From Desmodesmus armatus (taxonomy: Eukaryota > Chlorophyta > Chlorophyceae > Sphaeropleales > Scenedesmaceae), in the NCBI GenBank assembly GCA_007449985.2, contig VIIQ02000093.1:186001-250000 (forward strand): a stretch of DNA of 64,000 nt, given 5' to 3'. Position 1 is the stretch's first letter. Every line of letters begins with the position of its first letter. The notes under the pieces are model-generated. The model had not been told where the DNA came from, did not search any database, and saw only the letters and a list, made by a program, of their open reading frames with translations. Below, in pieces: positions 12,496 to 26,300 of this stretch. Both the position numbers and the translations under genes were made by a program.

Positions 12496-14266
12496 TCACC
12501 GTGAACCATGCAACCGGGAATCATTGTGAAGCTGATTGTAAAACAAAGCCAACTGTGATGTTTACAGGTGCCAGGAACGCTGGGATAGTGCAGGGACAAC
12601 ATGTCACTCTTTTGGAATAAAATGCTAATTCTTTTCCTAGCGACCAACTCGTGAAAATCAAATCTTGCAACAAGGTTCGAATGCTGACAAAATTTGCAGC
12701 AATTGCCAACACAGTTTCGCAGCAGTACCCAACAGCGTTGACAAGCAAGTTGCACAGAGCCCAATTTCGCTCACTGAGACATTCCTGCCTGTTCCTCGCC
12801 GCAAGTTGCAGGAGGTAGGACAGGCGCTGCCACACTACTGCACAAGCTGCCGGACTGATACAACAAACACTAACTATGCATAATTAAGATAACCCCTTGT
12901 ACAGCATCACTCAGCCCAGGACTGCAACAGGCCTGTGTGGCCAGTAACATCCCCCTGCTGGAACGGTATCTAGTACTTCATGAACATATGCATGCATCAG
13001 CCCATGACCCCTGTGCACACTGCTGTGCCACCAGCTACTGCTGCCACTGGCTGCGACGCACAGCTCCCAAAAGTGAGGCACCAGTGCTGTGATTGAGTTC
13101 CCATCACATTTTGTCATCCCCACCCGTGCAACACCATTCACATCCAGAGTCCAGTGTCCCAAAAGCAGTGGCAGCTCAGAAGCCACAATGCATGGCTGCT
13201 GGCTGCCTGCAAGGACGGGAGTGCAGGACAAGCTCTCTCTGGCGGCTGCAACAATTCCTGCAAGTTGCAGGGCAGTGCTGATCAATGGCTGGCTACGGCC
13301 ACATGATCATGTGCTACTACTACTACTATTACTACACATCGTGTCTTGCCTTGGGGTGAACCAGGCCAGTCTTATCAATAGGCATGGGGCTAAGATGGCA
13401 GGATACACCACTCACAACCACTCCTCTTCACTCATCCTGACCAAGCCGAACTGCACACAAACATGTTTGACAGCCCTGCTGACCGCGCCAGCAACACTGT
13501 CCTGCCTTGGCAAACAGCACCACACTGGTGTGGAGAAATTTCCAGGGTTCCCCCAGCCTGCCACCAACAGGTACTAGCCGCACAGCTGCAGACTGCTAGC
13601 AGCAACAGCCACTAACACACAACCGCTGCACACGACTCCACAACACTCCCCATGGATGCAATACCTTGCAAGCATCCAAAATGCAACGCTACTGCCCTGG
13701 TTTGACCCCAAGGCGCGAACCCACCCAGCTAGGCTGCTGCCCCCGCCGACCCCCGACACCTACATTGCTCAAACACAGCAGCAATGCTCACAAGATCTCC
13801 CTGCCCATGTCCCCACAACGAACAGCAAAGCCTCAAATCCAAGGTGCTGAACAAAAGCATGAATATGTGAATACTTGCAGCATGCTGCTGCATCCAACGT
13901 ATCATGTCGGCCTGCTGCAACCGATTCTGTGATCGTTTTCTTCTTGAAAAGCCCGCTGCCACTGCTGGCCCCAACAGCTGAGACACAATGCCCGCCTGCC
14001 GCAGTGTCTGCACGCTGCTGTGAATACCGCCCGCTGCATTGCATATCTGCTGCATTGCAGCTCTGCTGCAAGCCTACTTTAAAACACTCCTGCCTGCCTA
14101 CTGCATAGGACCAACCACACCCCGACACGTCGCCAGGAATGACGCCGTCGCCTTGCGGCAACAGCAGCACCGTCACAGTTCCCCCATCCTCTGATCAACA
14201 TTGCAAGGAGTGACGCTAAGTGCCGTGCTAGGAGAGGAAACGGCCCAAAGTCCGTGCAGACGCGTG

Positions 14267-14271
14267 CACCC

Positions 14272-14302
<31 letters not shown>

Positions 14303-14312
14303 ACACACACAC
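14267..14312. repeat. Poly(C) plus (CA)n microsatellite
   Basis: A run of about 20 C is followed by about 12 CA dinucleotides. More imperfect (CA)n and (CCCA)n stretches follow to about 14600. Confidence 0.9.
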
Positions 14313-15024
14313 GCAACCTGTCAACACCAACACACGGTGCGCCGCAAGCGCAAATCTCAACAACACTGATCGCAACGGCACTGGCTCACTGCCTGGCCAG
14401 CTCCACACACACCTTGCAAGCGACACACACATGCAGAATACATGCACTGCTGCACGTACCACCGCACGCACCCACCATCGGTCACAGCAGCTGTGACTCA
14501 CTGCATGCACCCCACCCCCACCCCCACCCACCCACACACACACACACAGACCCACACACCTGTCCACCCCCCACCACCAACCCCCACACAGAGACCCTGC
14601 AAGCGACACACGCCCGCAACCACAACACGCAACAGCACACACATATACAAAATCCGGGGTCACACCCGAATGCAACCTTGGTAAGTACAAACAAGCAGGG
14701 CGTACACTACTGCACGGAAGCAGCAGGTACAGCTTGAGACGAAGAACAATGACCCGGCCCAGGTGCGCATGTGTGCAGCATGGCCACACAAGACACAAAA
14801 AACAGGGAGACACACACATACAGTTGGCCAGCCAAGCGGCAAGGCAAACTCTTTCAATGCAAGGCTTGTCTGGCGGTCCTGCTGCTGCTGACTTTCCCAA
14901 GAGACCCTGCAACAGCAGCAAGCCCCATCGGCACCACACACCCTGACCTCATCACACCTCACACCCCAGCATGCGTGCGCACAGGTATCTTGCACGCCGC
15001 CCTACTGCACAAATTCACATCTGC

Positions 15025-15029
15025 TTACA
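15025..15029 (-). terminator. Candidate poly(A) signal for the bHLH gene
   Basis: TTACA on the + strand reads TGTAA on the - strand, 377 bases after the bHLH stop codon. Confidence 0.4.
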
Positions 15030-15405
15030 CAATGCACATGATGCAGGCATGCAACTGCATGCCGCCAACCCTATTGTGACTCCAGGAGCCGATGCCTGCT
15101 GCTGCTGCCGCACCAGCTAGCACGCCCAAGCCGCCAACACCATAAGCTGCTGCTGCTGGTGCTGCAGCTGCTGCCATTGACAGCTGCTGCCTGCATGCTT
15201 CACCTGGCATCGATGGTGCCCTTGCTGCTGCTGCTGCTCGTTGCGCTGCTACCACTGATGCTGGTGCCCTTGCTGCTGCTGCCGCTGTTAATACTGTTGA
15301 TTGCCACAGACCACGAGCCTCTATCCAGGTGGCCTGAGCAGCACATCCCGGCCGCTGTCGACCAGTGCTGCTGTTGCTGCTGCCTGCTGCCGAACCTGCT
15401 GCTGC

Positions 15406-17214
15406 TTACGCTGCGGGCGGCCTGAGCAGCGAGTCTTGTGTTGAGTCCAACATGCTCTGCGGCATCATGCTAGGCCAGTAGGGCACCATCAGCCCCCCCT
15501 GGGGCAGTGGGGGCGCCAGCATGGGCTTGCAAGCCATGTGTGCTGGGATGGCACCTGCTGCTGCTGCAACCCCTGGCCCTGCTGCTGGCAGCATGCCCAG
15601 CATCTGCAGCTGCTGTGGCAGCTGCTGCTGCATCTGCGCCTGCTGCTGCTGCTGCTGCAGCTGCGGCGTCGGCTGCATCTGCTGCTGCATCTGGCCCTGC
15701 TGCTGCATTTGGCCCTGCTGCTGCTGCAGCTGCTGTTGGTCCTGCTGCTGCTGCTGCTGTTGGCCCTGTTCCTCTGACTTCATGGAGGACTGCTGCTGCT
15801 GCTGCTGTTGCTGCTGGGAGATCTGCAGCTGCTGATCAAAGGTCATCATCTGCAGCTGAGGCTGCTGCTGCTGGGGCTGTAGCTGGGGCTGTTGCTGCTG
15901 CAGCAGCTCACAACTGCTGGCGGACGCAGGCCCTGCAGGCTGCATGATCTGTGGCTGCTGCTGCTGCAGCTGCATAGACCCGGCGTTCAGCAGCTGCTGC
16001 TGTTGCATGGCGCTGGCCATGGCAATGCCCTGTTGTGGCTGTTGCTGCTGCTGCAACATGGGCTGCATCCCTGGCATAGTAGCTGCGGGGACCTGCATAC
16101 CAGGTGGCATCAGCATGCCTGGTGGTGCTGCCATCATGCCTGCGGCTGCTGCTGCTGGTCCTGCTGCTGGCTGCATGGCTGTGAACTGGTTCATCATCTG
16201 GAACATCATCTGGCCGCGCTCCTTCTCCAGCTGACCGACTTTCTCCTGCAGGGGCGCGCAGCCAGTGAGGACAGGCAGCGACATTCGCACAAGCAATGCA
16301 TGACAGCATACGTATGACGACACACAACACGCATCCTGTAAGGCCAGCTGCAGGAGGCAGCAGAATGCTACTGCCATGTTTGTTTGAGGGCTTTTCAGTG
16401 TCTGTCGTCGGACTGCTACAGCTTTGGGATGCTCTAGACCTGCTGCATGGCATGTGGGCAACAACACGGCTGTGCAAGAACAGCACCAGCACACAACTCA
16501 CCTCCAGGAACTTGTTGAGCTGCCTGAGCTGGCTGTTCTCCAGCTGCGTCTGCTGCACATAGCGGATGGCCTCGCCCAAGATGGACAGCTTGTCTGTCTT
16601 GGGCTCGTTGCTGGGGTCTACCATCTTCGCTAGCTCAGCAAACCTGCAGCACAGCATGTTGATTGATGTCATGTTGTTGGTCCTCAGCAGCAAAAACACA
16701 GCGGCGAGGGCACATGGATCGCTGTATTGGATTACCGCTGACACTGCTGCTGCTTGCTGGCGCTGCTGCTCATCTCAGGTGCTGCAAGGCAGTCCCTGAC
16801 CTGCCAGTTTCAGACTGACCTGTCGTTGATCTTTTCCCTGCGCGCCTTCTCCCTGTTGGCCTTGTGCTGAGCTGCTGCTGCAGCCTTGCGCTTGCCCTTG
16901 GCAGATTTTGGTGCACCACCCACTGCACCCCCCTCATCATCAAAATCATCTGACCCGTCCAGGTCCTCGTCGTTACTGCCGTCTGCATCCAGGTTGCTGG
17001 CCTCACGCTTAGGGCGTTTGCGCTGCTGACGAGCCTCGCTGGACCCTGCTGCCTGCGCTGCTGCTAGCGTGGATGGGTCCAGCAGGTGCTGTGTGGTCAT
17101 GCCGGGTACACCAGCGCCCAAGAGCATATCGTCCTGCAGAAAGTCGAGATAGCTGGCGACCGCAATGTTGGTATCGCTGCCTGGCCCTGCGAGTTGCCAG
17201 CCTGCCCCCTCCAT
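15406..17214 (-). CDS. bHLH transcription factor, ILR3/bHLH104-like (subgroup IVc type), Gln-rich C-terminus
   Basis: Three exons on the - strand: 17214-16820, 16643-16502 and 16245-15406, with phases that match; 458 codons. Residues about 119-131 are the basic region (NREKARREKINDR) and the helix-loop-helix follows (FAELAKMVDPSNEPKTDKLS, ILGEAIRYVQQTQ). Next comes a leucine-zipper-like helix (LENSQLRQLNKFLEEKVGQL) whose last part starts exon 3. REKxRRxKINDRF, PKTDKxxIL and the zipper match plant group IVc bHLH proteins, which control iron homeostasis in land plants; here that role is inference. The acidic stretch before the basic region (DGSNDEDLDGSDDFDDE) and the roughly 230-residue Gln/Met/Pro-rich tail look like activation domains. 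The start at 17214 is the first in-frame ATG; the open frame reaches further upstream but has no ATG. The region after 17250 is GC/G-run rich and is the likely promoter. Confidence 0.85.
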
Positions 17215-20200
17215 ACTGCTGCCCCCTTGCCCACAGCCAGGTAAGGAGATCTGGCAGTTTGCCCTGAATTGAGGATCCCGATGATGAATTTGATGGTGTA
17301 GCAATCGCAGTGACTGCTGTACACATGGCAACGGCTGTTTGACTGGATAACAAGGAACGGGTGTCCTGCACACGCCATCAAGTCAAAGCTGCACAATTAC
17401 GAGAACCAACCGGATAATCGCATATCTGATCTGGCATCATCTCTTGGCATATTGGGTTAGTGTATGAAGAAGAGGGGGGGGGGCGACCAGCTGGGTGTGG
17501 GGGGTGGCCAGGGGGGGAGGGGGGTGAAACTTCCTGCCGGTGTGTGTGCGTGAGGGGGGGGGGGGGGCAGGAAGGGCCACGCAGGCGTTGACTATCACTG
17601 ACAAAAGTCACCAGAGTATCCGCCGTGTCACGACCTGTTGATTGTCCGCCGCACGATCGACTGTACAGCAGTACTGCACATTTGTACAGACTGGCTTGCC
17701 TCCAGCCCAATGGCCTACCACAAGTGTCCTTGAACTGCCCAGCCCTATATTTCCTAGGAGGTTTCCTGTGAACCCCTGGAATGAACTGCCCATTCACTCT
17801 GGACATCTCGGTGGTGGTGTTACACCTTGCCGGTCAGCACGACCCAACAACAATGCACGTGCACCGCACAGCCAGGGTCGAGCCTCGCCGCACGCACACT
17901 GCTGTTGACAACGTAACAGCACATCTGGGGCGTGTTCTGAACATGCATGCAAAGTTTGGTTAGTGCAGTGAGGAATGCACTGGCCATGCAGGCACAAGTG
18001 TACAGGGCACCACTGCCCGCAAGCAGCACAGCCACAGCAGGGTATGTCTTGGCGTCGGCCGAACCATCGCCAACACAACCCAGGTACACCGCCATGGGGC
18101 CCGTCACTCTCAACCCAAAGCTGCTGCCAACACACAGCAGTCAGCCCCCATGCCATGCATCAACACCACAACCACAAGGGTTTTAATACTCCACAGCCAT
18201 TACCACTGACCGGCTCTATTTCAGCCAGGCCTTCAGAACTCATCTCCAACGCACACGACAGCTATGACTTCCTTATCATGCTGACATCCTGATCCTACTG
18301 GCTGCACTGATTCCCTTGGATCTCACTGGTCAAACACAAGCCGGACGCGACGCACAGCCCCTCAGACAACGTCATGCCCTCCCTTCAGCCCCAATCCCCC
18401 AGTTGGAACTCCACACCCCTTACTAGTACTCAGTCCTGCTCCAGCACAACAACGTCTATGTACAAACTTCAAGCTTGGAAATGTGCGCGACTAAGGCGCA
18501 GCAGGGCTGGCTGCACCCTGCTCAGAACACTGTTGCACACACAGCTACCACCACAGAGGCGCATGCCTCCCCAAAACATCACCAATGTGGTTCTGCAAAG
18601 TGGCAGCTGCTGTACACTTCAAATGAAGACGCCCCCACGACCCCTCATGACCCGGCGGGCCAAGGTACAGCACAAGCACATCTCTGCCAATAGGCTGAGC
18701 AAGGGCATACAAGGCCTATGCTGACAGGGCCAACAAGATGTGTCAGCACGGCCCGCAGGCCTTCCAAGGGATGATGACTGCAGTCCTGGCCAGCACACCA
18801 TTGTCCTGGCTAGCACACCATTGTCACACGTGTTGGGCGCTAAAGTGACATGAGCGCTAGCAGCCCAAATGCCTGCAGGCGTGCCAGCACGTGCTGACCG
18901 TCTGCCATGCAGTGCTCTGCCACATCACATGCTGCCCGCCAGTATCAGGTGCCTTGCAGGACTAAGCCAGCAGCACCTGCCCTACTGCGCTGACTGGCTG
19001 GCATCAGCATCAGCAGCACACGTACATGGTGTGCGCACACATCAGAAGGTGCCCACGCAATGAGGGGAAGGGGTACAGGGACGTATGTAGTAATACAAGC
19101 CGCAAGCGCCACGGAAAACTCGCCCAGGAGGGCTCGACTGACACACTCGCGGACCATCGGCAGCCAACACTTGGCGACGCCAAGTGTGTGGATCGCACGC
19201 CTGCATGCACACCGCACATCGCTCCAATACGCACACATGCCAGGTCAACAACGAATGCAACTGCTCAAAGACAGACCAACGCCATACACGACGCTACCAC
19301 TTACAGCCTGCGGTTCCCACTAACCGGCTCCTGCATACATACACCCCTCCAAGCAGCAGGGGGGGTCCATGGCAGGCCAGAGTGTGTAGCGAATTCAGCA
19401 AAAACACACACCAATATGCCTCTCGCACTGTACACGCAATGTCGGAATAATGTCGCTGCTGCGGCAGCAACGCCTTGCTCTCAGTCTGAAACTGATGCAG
19501 GCACAGATATGTGTTTTGAGTCACGGCACCCACAAACACCCGCCACACACCACGCATGCACCCAACCCCCCTAAAGCAGCCTGGTATGCACCTGTGCTGC
19601 TGATCACAGGAGGGACGGGCAACTCCGCTGTTGGCAAAGTACATAAGTGACAGGCCTGCTTTTCACCGCAGAGCAGCACAAACGCCTCCTGCAGCAGCAA
19701 CTGGCACCATGCAGATGCACTTCTGCGCTGGTGAGCTACTGATATCAGTGCAGACACCGCAACAACAACGATAACGACAGCAATGCTACAAACCACACTC
19801 TCCTGCTCGATGCACATGCACAGCAACCGCAAGTGTGCATGGTGAAGGTGCCAACACCTCTTGCCTGGCACCGCATCCCCTCAACACCTATCAACTCAAT
19901 GGGCCCAGCCACACGATGCGGCCATCAACTCACGGCTGGCATGCACATGCTCTGCTTGTACATGCTGCTTGGCAAGCGTCTGCCCCAGAACATGCTGCAC
20001 AGCAACCCTGTTCAACCACAAAACTGTCAGCACACCCATGAGCACTGCCAACACGCCACTCCTGCAGGACATGCAACCCAGCACGCTGCCCATGCATACA
20101 GCCAGCTTTCTCCAGCCAGCAACAGCAACTACATGCAGGACACACCATCATGCAGCACTGAACAAACTGCTGCAGGCAAACTGCACCCACATTAGTGGCA

Positions 20201-20377
20201 GCTGTGCTGAGCCTCCTGCAGGCAGGCTGTGCTGACCTTGCCCCTCACCGCTGAGCCTGCTGAGCCTGCTGCAAGCAAACTGCACACATCAGTGGCAGCT
20301 GTGCTGACTCTCCTGCACGCCATCTGCACACATCATGGCAGCTGTGCTGGGCCTCTTGCCAACAAACTGTGCTGGCC
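17215..20377. other. Intergenic: bHLH upstream region and isoamylase 3' UTR
   Basis: About 3.1 kb with no supportable exon on either strand. It holds G-run tracts near 17475-17570 and CA-rich, non-coding sequence. The right end (20130-20377) is a tandem repeat that abuts the isoamylase stop codon. Confidence 0.5.
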
Positions 20378-20380
20378 TCA
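20130..20380 (-). repeat. Tandem repeats in the isoamylase 3' UTR
   Basis: Four or so diverged copies of a roughly 60-base unit containing 'caaactgc', 'cacatcagtggcagctgtg' and 'ctgactctcctgc' run up to and touch the stop codon of the last isoamylase exon. Confidence 0.7.
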
Positions 20381-23300
20381 GTGCTGCAGGTCCCTGAGGG
20401 AGGAGAATTTGGAGGCCTTGATCTCATCCATCAAGGACTGTGAGCTGGCGGCACGCTTGGACGCCTGCACGATCACAGCAACAGCGAGCAGTCAACACGA
20501 TCTGACGTCAAACCCCAGCAATGCTGATACTGAGCAACAGGTGATGAAACTGTTGGTGGCAGCAACAACCCTTGCAGGACGCAAACCGCCGACGATGGGG
20601 TGACACTGGTTGTACTTTGGGTTTGACATTAGAAGTGCAGGGTTGCCATTGTTGACTGCATTGCATCATCGGTCGCCTCAGGTGTTCACCACTCACCCGC
20701 TGCAGTAGCTGCTGCTGCTCTGTGGGCTCTGAGGGTCCACCTGCTGCTGCCAGGGCTGCAGCACGAGCTGCCTCACTGCGACCACGACTGCGCATGGCTG
20801 CCAGCTGCAGGACAGACGCCAGGGCAGGACAAGTAGTAGCAGCATGCCAGCACAAGCTTGGATTCAGAGGTCGGCCGCAAGCACTCAGCAGTTGGAGCAC
20901 AACAGAATGCTCCTGATCAGGCGACCGTGCAAAAAAGCAGCCAGCCATTGGTACGTGTATAACGCTTGTAAGGTTCCCTCCAGCATGGGCAAATCCGGTT
21001 ACTCAGAGCAAACAGAACACAAAGGTGACAGTGTGACTGCACCTCAAAACCCGCCTGGAATCCTGCAGAGCTCTCCAACAGCATCCTGCAGAGCGCACAG
21101 CCCCAGCACGCTCACCTCGGCCTCAGGTACACTCTCCAGCACCACACAGGACCAGGGCAGCAGGTGGTAGTAGCCGCTGGCTGTCCACATGGATGCTGCC
21201 AGCTGGATCTGCTTCACCTCCTCAGGGGCCAGCTCCTCATCAGGCATCAGCACATCATACGGGGCCAGCTTGCCGGTGTCAATCACCGCCTGCTCAGCAC
21301 AGCAGACGTGTCACAGGCACATGGAGTTAATCTCAATTCGTAATTCAAACTTCCGGTGTGGTTGCAACTTGCCGGTGTCACTCATGGCCTCAGCACGGCT
21401 ACATGCACACATGCAGAAAGCCATTGTGATAGACGCATTGGATGCTGCCAGTCTGTCCGTAAAAACCACAGATAGCTTCTCAATGCACCACAGCGCGTCT
21501 CGAACAAACACGGCGCGTGCCTGCCAGCACAGCCTGTTGTTCCCCTCCCCTTCACTCCACCCTGCAGCGCACCTTCCATGCGCGTCCAGGCCAGTGTGGC
21601 AGCTCAACCACCTTGGGTGTGTGACCGCTGTTGAAGGCAACGTACAGGCCACCAGCCGCGGGGGCGACCTTCTTCAGCGTGTATGCCACCAGCCTGCTGC
21701 TGTCAGTCCAGTCAGGCTTGAATGCAGCCTCGCCGTGCCACTGCACGTCGTTGTCGTTGACATAGGTCTTGCGGCGCAGCTCGGGGTGGGCGTGCCTGCA
21801 CAACGGCGGCAATAAGACGGCATCACAGTCAGGGTGAGGGGGGTTGTGACTGCGTACAGGTGATCCTGGGCTGAGGAATGCACAGGCTGCACACAAGCTG
21901 AGATGAGGAAGTCGAACACGCGACGTAAAGATGGTGCCAGATCAGACCTCAAGACCTGGCACGAAAAGATGGGGAAAAGAGAGGGGACTCCTCGCAGGAG
22001 AGATTGATGACGTCAAGCGTCCTTGAGCAGTACCTTGGTGACTGATGTAATGACAGTACTGACAAGGACCTTCTCGTATACACCTCAACATGCACAAGCT
22101 AGGTTGATGTACATCGCCTTTGTAACATCTCATCAACGGACCTGAATGCGATGAGGCCACGCATGAAGCGTGCAAAGCCCTGCTCGTCACTTGCCACCTG
22201 CTGCCAGTCCACCCAGTTCAGTGGGCTGTCGTGGCAGTAGGTGTTGTTGTTGCCGCTCTTGCTGTGGCCATACTCGTCGCCCATCTGAAGCATGGGGATG
22301 CCGTGGGACAGCAGCAGGGCGCAGGCCATGTTGCGCATCTGGCGCTGCCGCAACCTGCACAGCACAAACACAAACAACAGCAGTCTCAGAAGCACAGCCG
22401 CACTTTGTCAACTTGGGGTGTTCTTGACATTCCAAAACATGGGTTTGCACACACAAAAGGCCCTTGCATCCCGGTGCCGTTGGCAAGGTGTACATGCCAG
22501 CACTAGCGCCAAACTTCCCAGTGACGTCAAACACACCCAGTGTCATGCACGGCAACACCCCAAGCAACCTCCCCACTGACCACCACACAAGCCCACACAC
22601 GTCTACCACACACCTGCATCACAGCACACTCCGCAATCACACCATGGCCTCACCTGTTGACATCCATGCGGTCTGTTGGCCCCTCAGCACCGCAGTTCCA
22701 GCTCAGGTTGTGGCTCTCCCCGTCCTTGTTGTTCTCCCCGTTGGCCTCGTTGTGCTTGTCATTGTAGGCCACCAGATCAGCCAGCGTGAAGCCGTCGTGG
22801 GCGCACACAAAGTTGATGGAGGCAGTGGGGTTGCGGTTGCCGCGCCAGCGGCGACCAGCGTTGTTGCCCCACCTGGCCGAGTCAACAGTACCGCAGCAAC
22901 ACACACGTCACAAACATTCAGACAAAAGAACCCATACACAGTATGTACACCACCCTTTGCAAGTGGCCGGGGTTTTGAAATCCCGGGCTTACAGGCTGCA
23001 GCAAGTAGCATCACAAGAGTCCAGCAAAACTCCCACAAAGCCCCCATACGAGCTGCAAAGAGCGACCACACCCCCACACGAACACTCACCAGTCAGTCTC
23101 AGCGGGGTGTGTGTTGGCATAGAGGTTGGGGCTGCCGCACAGCGCTGATGCAAAGTTGCCGGCCCAGGGCCCCTCAGTGCCCTTAAGGAACTGCCGCACA
23201 GTGTCCCTGAAGCCTCCGTTCCACTCAGCCCAGCGGCCGCCATAGTGAGGGAAGGCACCAACCTGGCAGGAAGGACAGCACACAGGAGCAGCAGCAAGCC

Positions 23301-26300
23301 ATGGGCTACCATGCCAACACACAAGCCTACTGTCAGCGCGTCTGGGGGTATCTGGGTGCGGGCACACACCAACCCTTGGCACAGTCGGAGCAGTGGCACA
23401 GTCGGAGCTGTAGCCACCGCGGGGTCCTGTCCTGTGCTGTATACAGTACTTCCCGCACGAGTGACCTGAGTCTTGATCAGCCAATGTCACTGGCTAATCA
23501 GGACGCAGGTCACTTGTGCGGGAAGTACTGTACACAGCACGGTACAAGACCCCAGCATGTGCACAATGGACTGTCCTGCAACAACTGTTTTGCACTGTGA
23601 TTGTCTCAGGATCGTACCTGGTACAGACCATCGCAGTCCCAAGCCTCTGCAATCATCTTCACATTCCGCAGCAGGGGGTCTTCACTGATGGCTGACACCA
23701 GCGGGGGGTCTGACAGGGGGGTGCCGGTTGGAACACCTGCAGGACACAGTCAGCACACAGTCAGCACGACTCCGCGTGTCATCGTGTCGGTTGGACAACA
23801 TGCAGTCATGAGTGCACGCAACACACAAGCACATGCATCAGCAGGCTGTGCAATCCGAGAAGTCTTGGGGGAAGGTATAGGGATTGGGTTTGGGGTTGAA
23901 CCCTAGTCCTTGGTGCTGAACGTACCAAGCTATGCACAGCGACACGCACCTGCCCGTCGGTCATGATGCCTGTCTCATCGACGATGGCTCCGCCAGAGTG
24001 CACAGCGGTGGCAGCTGCCTCGGGGATGGGCGAGGGCCTACACAAACACACAACACACAACCACAACCAGCAGCGCATAAGTCAGCACGCAACCTCCATC
24101 AAAGCAGCCTACATAGAGCTTTCCTGCTGTGCCTGAATGCACCACCATAATTAAAAGTATAGGGACCCTAGCAGCAATCCAGCAGCTCTCTGTGATACAG
24201 GCGGCAAAAAAGTCCTCCTGCAAGACACGAGTTCCAGACTCCCCCCAAATTAGGGCGCACAACCGCCTTTAGTCAAGGCTTCAGGGTATGGAACCCTGGT
24301 CCTGAAACGCCATAACTCACGTTGATGGGTGCCATGCGCTGTGTGCACGTGTAAGGATGGATGCCAGGTCAAACCTGAAGCCGTCCACGTGGTACTCATT
24401 CACCCAGTAGCGCAGGCAGTCCACGATGAGCTTGCGCACAGTGGGGTGGTTGCAGTTGAGGGTGTTGCCACAGCCACTGCAGAGCAGCAAACAAACAAGC
24501 AACAGCACCTAGCTTATCAGCAGCAGGCCCCATGGTGGCTGTACACCACAAACTGGGCTTGAGACACAGCCAATGAAAACGACACGCCGTACCATGTGAC
24601 AGCAAACGGAACAAGAGAAAATACGAGTGATGACTCAAATCAATTGATGACCAACCTGTAGTTGTAGTACTCTCCCAGAGGTGCCAGCATGTAGTACACC
24701 CTGTTGTCAAGGCCCCTGAAGGACAGCGTGGGCCCCTTCTCATTGCCCTCAGCAGTGTGGTTGAACACAACATCCAAGATCACCTGCACCAAACAACACC
24801 CACACACCATCAGCTCGGCCACTCAATTCCAGGGTTGAATGAATGCCACACCACTGCTGACAGACTGAGTGCTACAAAAAACGGTGGACGAGCTGCCCTG
24901 TGATGCTTGTCGTTGTGTCACTTCTCACCACCTGCGCCCACACATGGCTCAAACGTCATGCAGAGGGGCACATTAAGGTGAAGCAGAGCCGAGTGCTTGC
25001 AGGAGACATGTAACAAAGCCCCAGCTAGCAGCATCACAAGCATGCAGAGCAGCGGCCGCATACCTCGATGCCTCGCTTGTGTGCCTCCCGCACCAGCAGC
25101 TTGAACTCCTGCTGCAGTGCTGAGCCGTCTGCACCGCTGCCAATGGCATATGAGTAGCGAGCCATGGGGCTGAAGAAGTTCACTGCAGGCAGCGGCGGCG
25201 TGCAATGACAACCCACACATGGTGAGCGTTTGATGGATGCGCACTTCTTGCTTGTGCATGCTGCTTCACGGCGTGACTACAGCAAGCAACATGTGGGCTA
25301 TAACGAGGCGGGGTGGTCTACTTTATCTGCAGCAGGGGCCGCTGCCAGAGGTGGTGACTGCCGGTGTGTTGAAAGGTTACCCTGTGTTTTTCGCCAGGGT
25401 CACGTTCCAACAAACCGGCAGTCACCGCCTCTGGCAATCACCCCTGCTGCAAATACAGTAGACCACCCCCTCACGCTATGTTGTGCGCCAGATCGACACG
25501 TCACCAGCAATTGTCGCCATCCGATTCTCCGCACGCTCAAAACAAGCAGACACACACGACAGCCAGCAGCAATCAACATCCCCCCCCCCCCCCCACCTCC
25601 AACACACCATTCCGTTTTCGAACCCACCTGTGGAGTAGCCCCAGAAGTTGAAGCGGTGCTCGTTTGTGAGTGAGCCTGGGATGGGGCTGTAGTACTCCAA
25701 CTCGTTGAACTCAAACACTGGCAGCAGCTCGATGGCATTCACCCCCAGGCTCTTGAGGTAGTCCAGCTTCTCAATGAGGCCTAGGTAGGTGCCGGGGGCC
25801 TGGACCTGACTGCTGGGGTGGGCAGTAAAGCCTGTGGGAGTAATGAGAGTGAGAGAGAGAGGGAGTGAGTGACCCAGTGAGAGAGCGTAACAATTGTGTG
25901 TGTGTGAGTACAGCAGCCAGCCAGTAAGACAAGTTGGATGAGACAAATCAAATGTCCGTGTGGACCTTCAGCAGCAGGTGGTCATGGCTGGCTCCCGCAC
26001 AAGCAGCTGCTGCTCTCATAGGACAAGCATGGATACCAAAAGAAACATGTTTTTGCAGCCTTTATCGGGTACAAAAAGGTACTTGGGGCAGTGGTACGAG
26101 GTACTGCTGTGTCTCACCTCGTACGTGCATCTCATAGATGACCAGGTCCTCCATGGGAGTCTCCAGGGGCCTGTCACCCTCCCAGTCAAACTCATCATCC
26201 TGAACAAAGACAAGGGCAAACAGAGCACAACACCATTTCAAGTTCAGCATACAGATGGCTTAACAGGTTGAGAAAACAAGCCCGCCAGCTGGGGCCACAG

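Larger units (their letters stand above)
11204..15405. other. 4.2 kb without a convincing gene
   Basis: Holds the 3' side of the LOG-like gene, then sequence with only short unconvincing reading frames, a diverged direct repeat (12270-12495), a poly(C)/(CA)n microsatellite block near 14270-14310 and more (CA)n-rich sequence to about 14660, and the likely 3' UTR of the leftward bHLH gene at the right edge. Frames of up to 286 codons around 14.1-14.9 kb are reads through the (CA)n tracts. Confidence 0.55.

Noticed and set aside
12911..13285. Leftward 124-codon frame of fairly complex composition
   Set aside because: No recognisable domain or splice structure; more likely chance or distal UTR.
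14079..14939. Leftward 286-codon Cys/Val/Gly-rich frame
   Set aside because: Read through (CA)n and poly(C) microsatellites; no splice or domain support.
15507..15947. Rightward Ala/Cys-rich frames over the bHLH tail
   Set aside because: Reverse-strand shadows of the Gln-rich exon 3 of the bHLH gene.
17215..17373. Upstream extension of the bHLH protein by about 53 codons
   Set aside because: The frame is open but starts at GTG with no ATG; the first ATG at 17214 has a better context.
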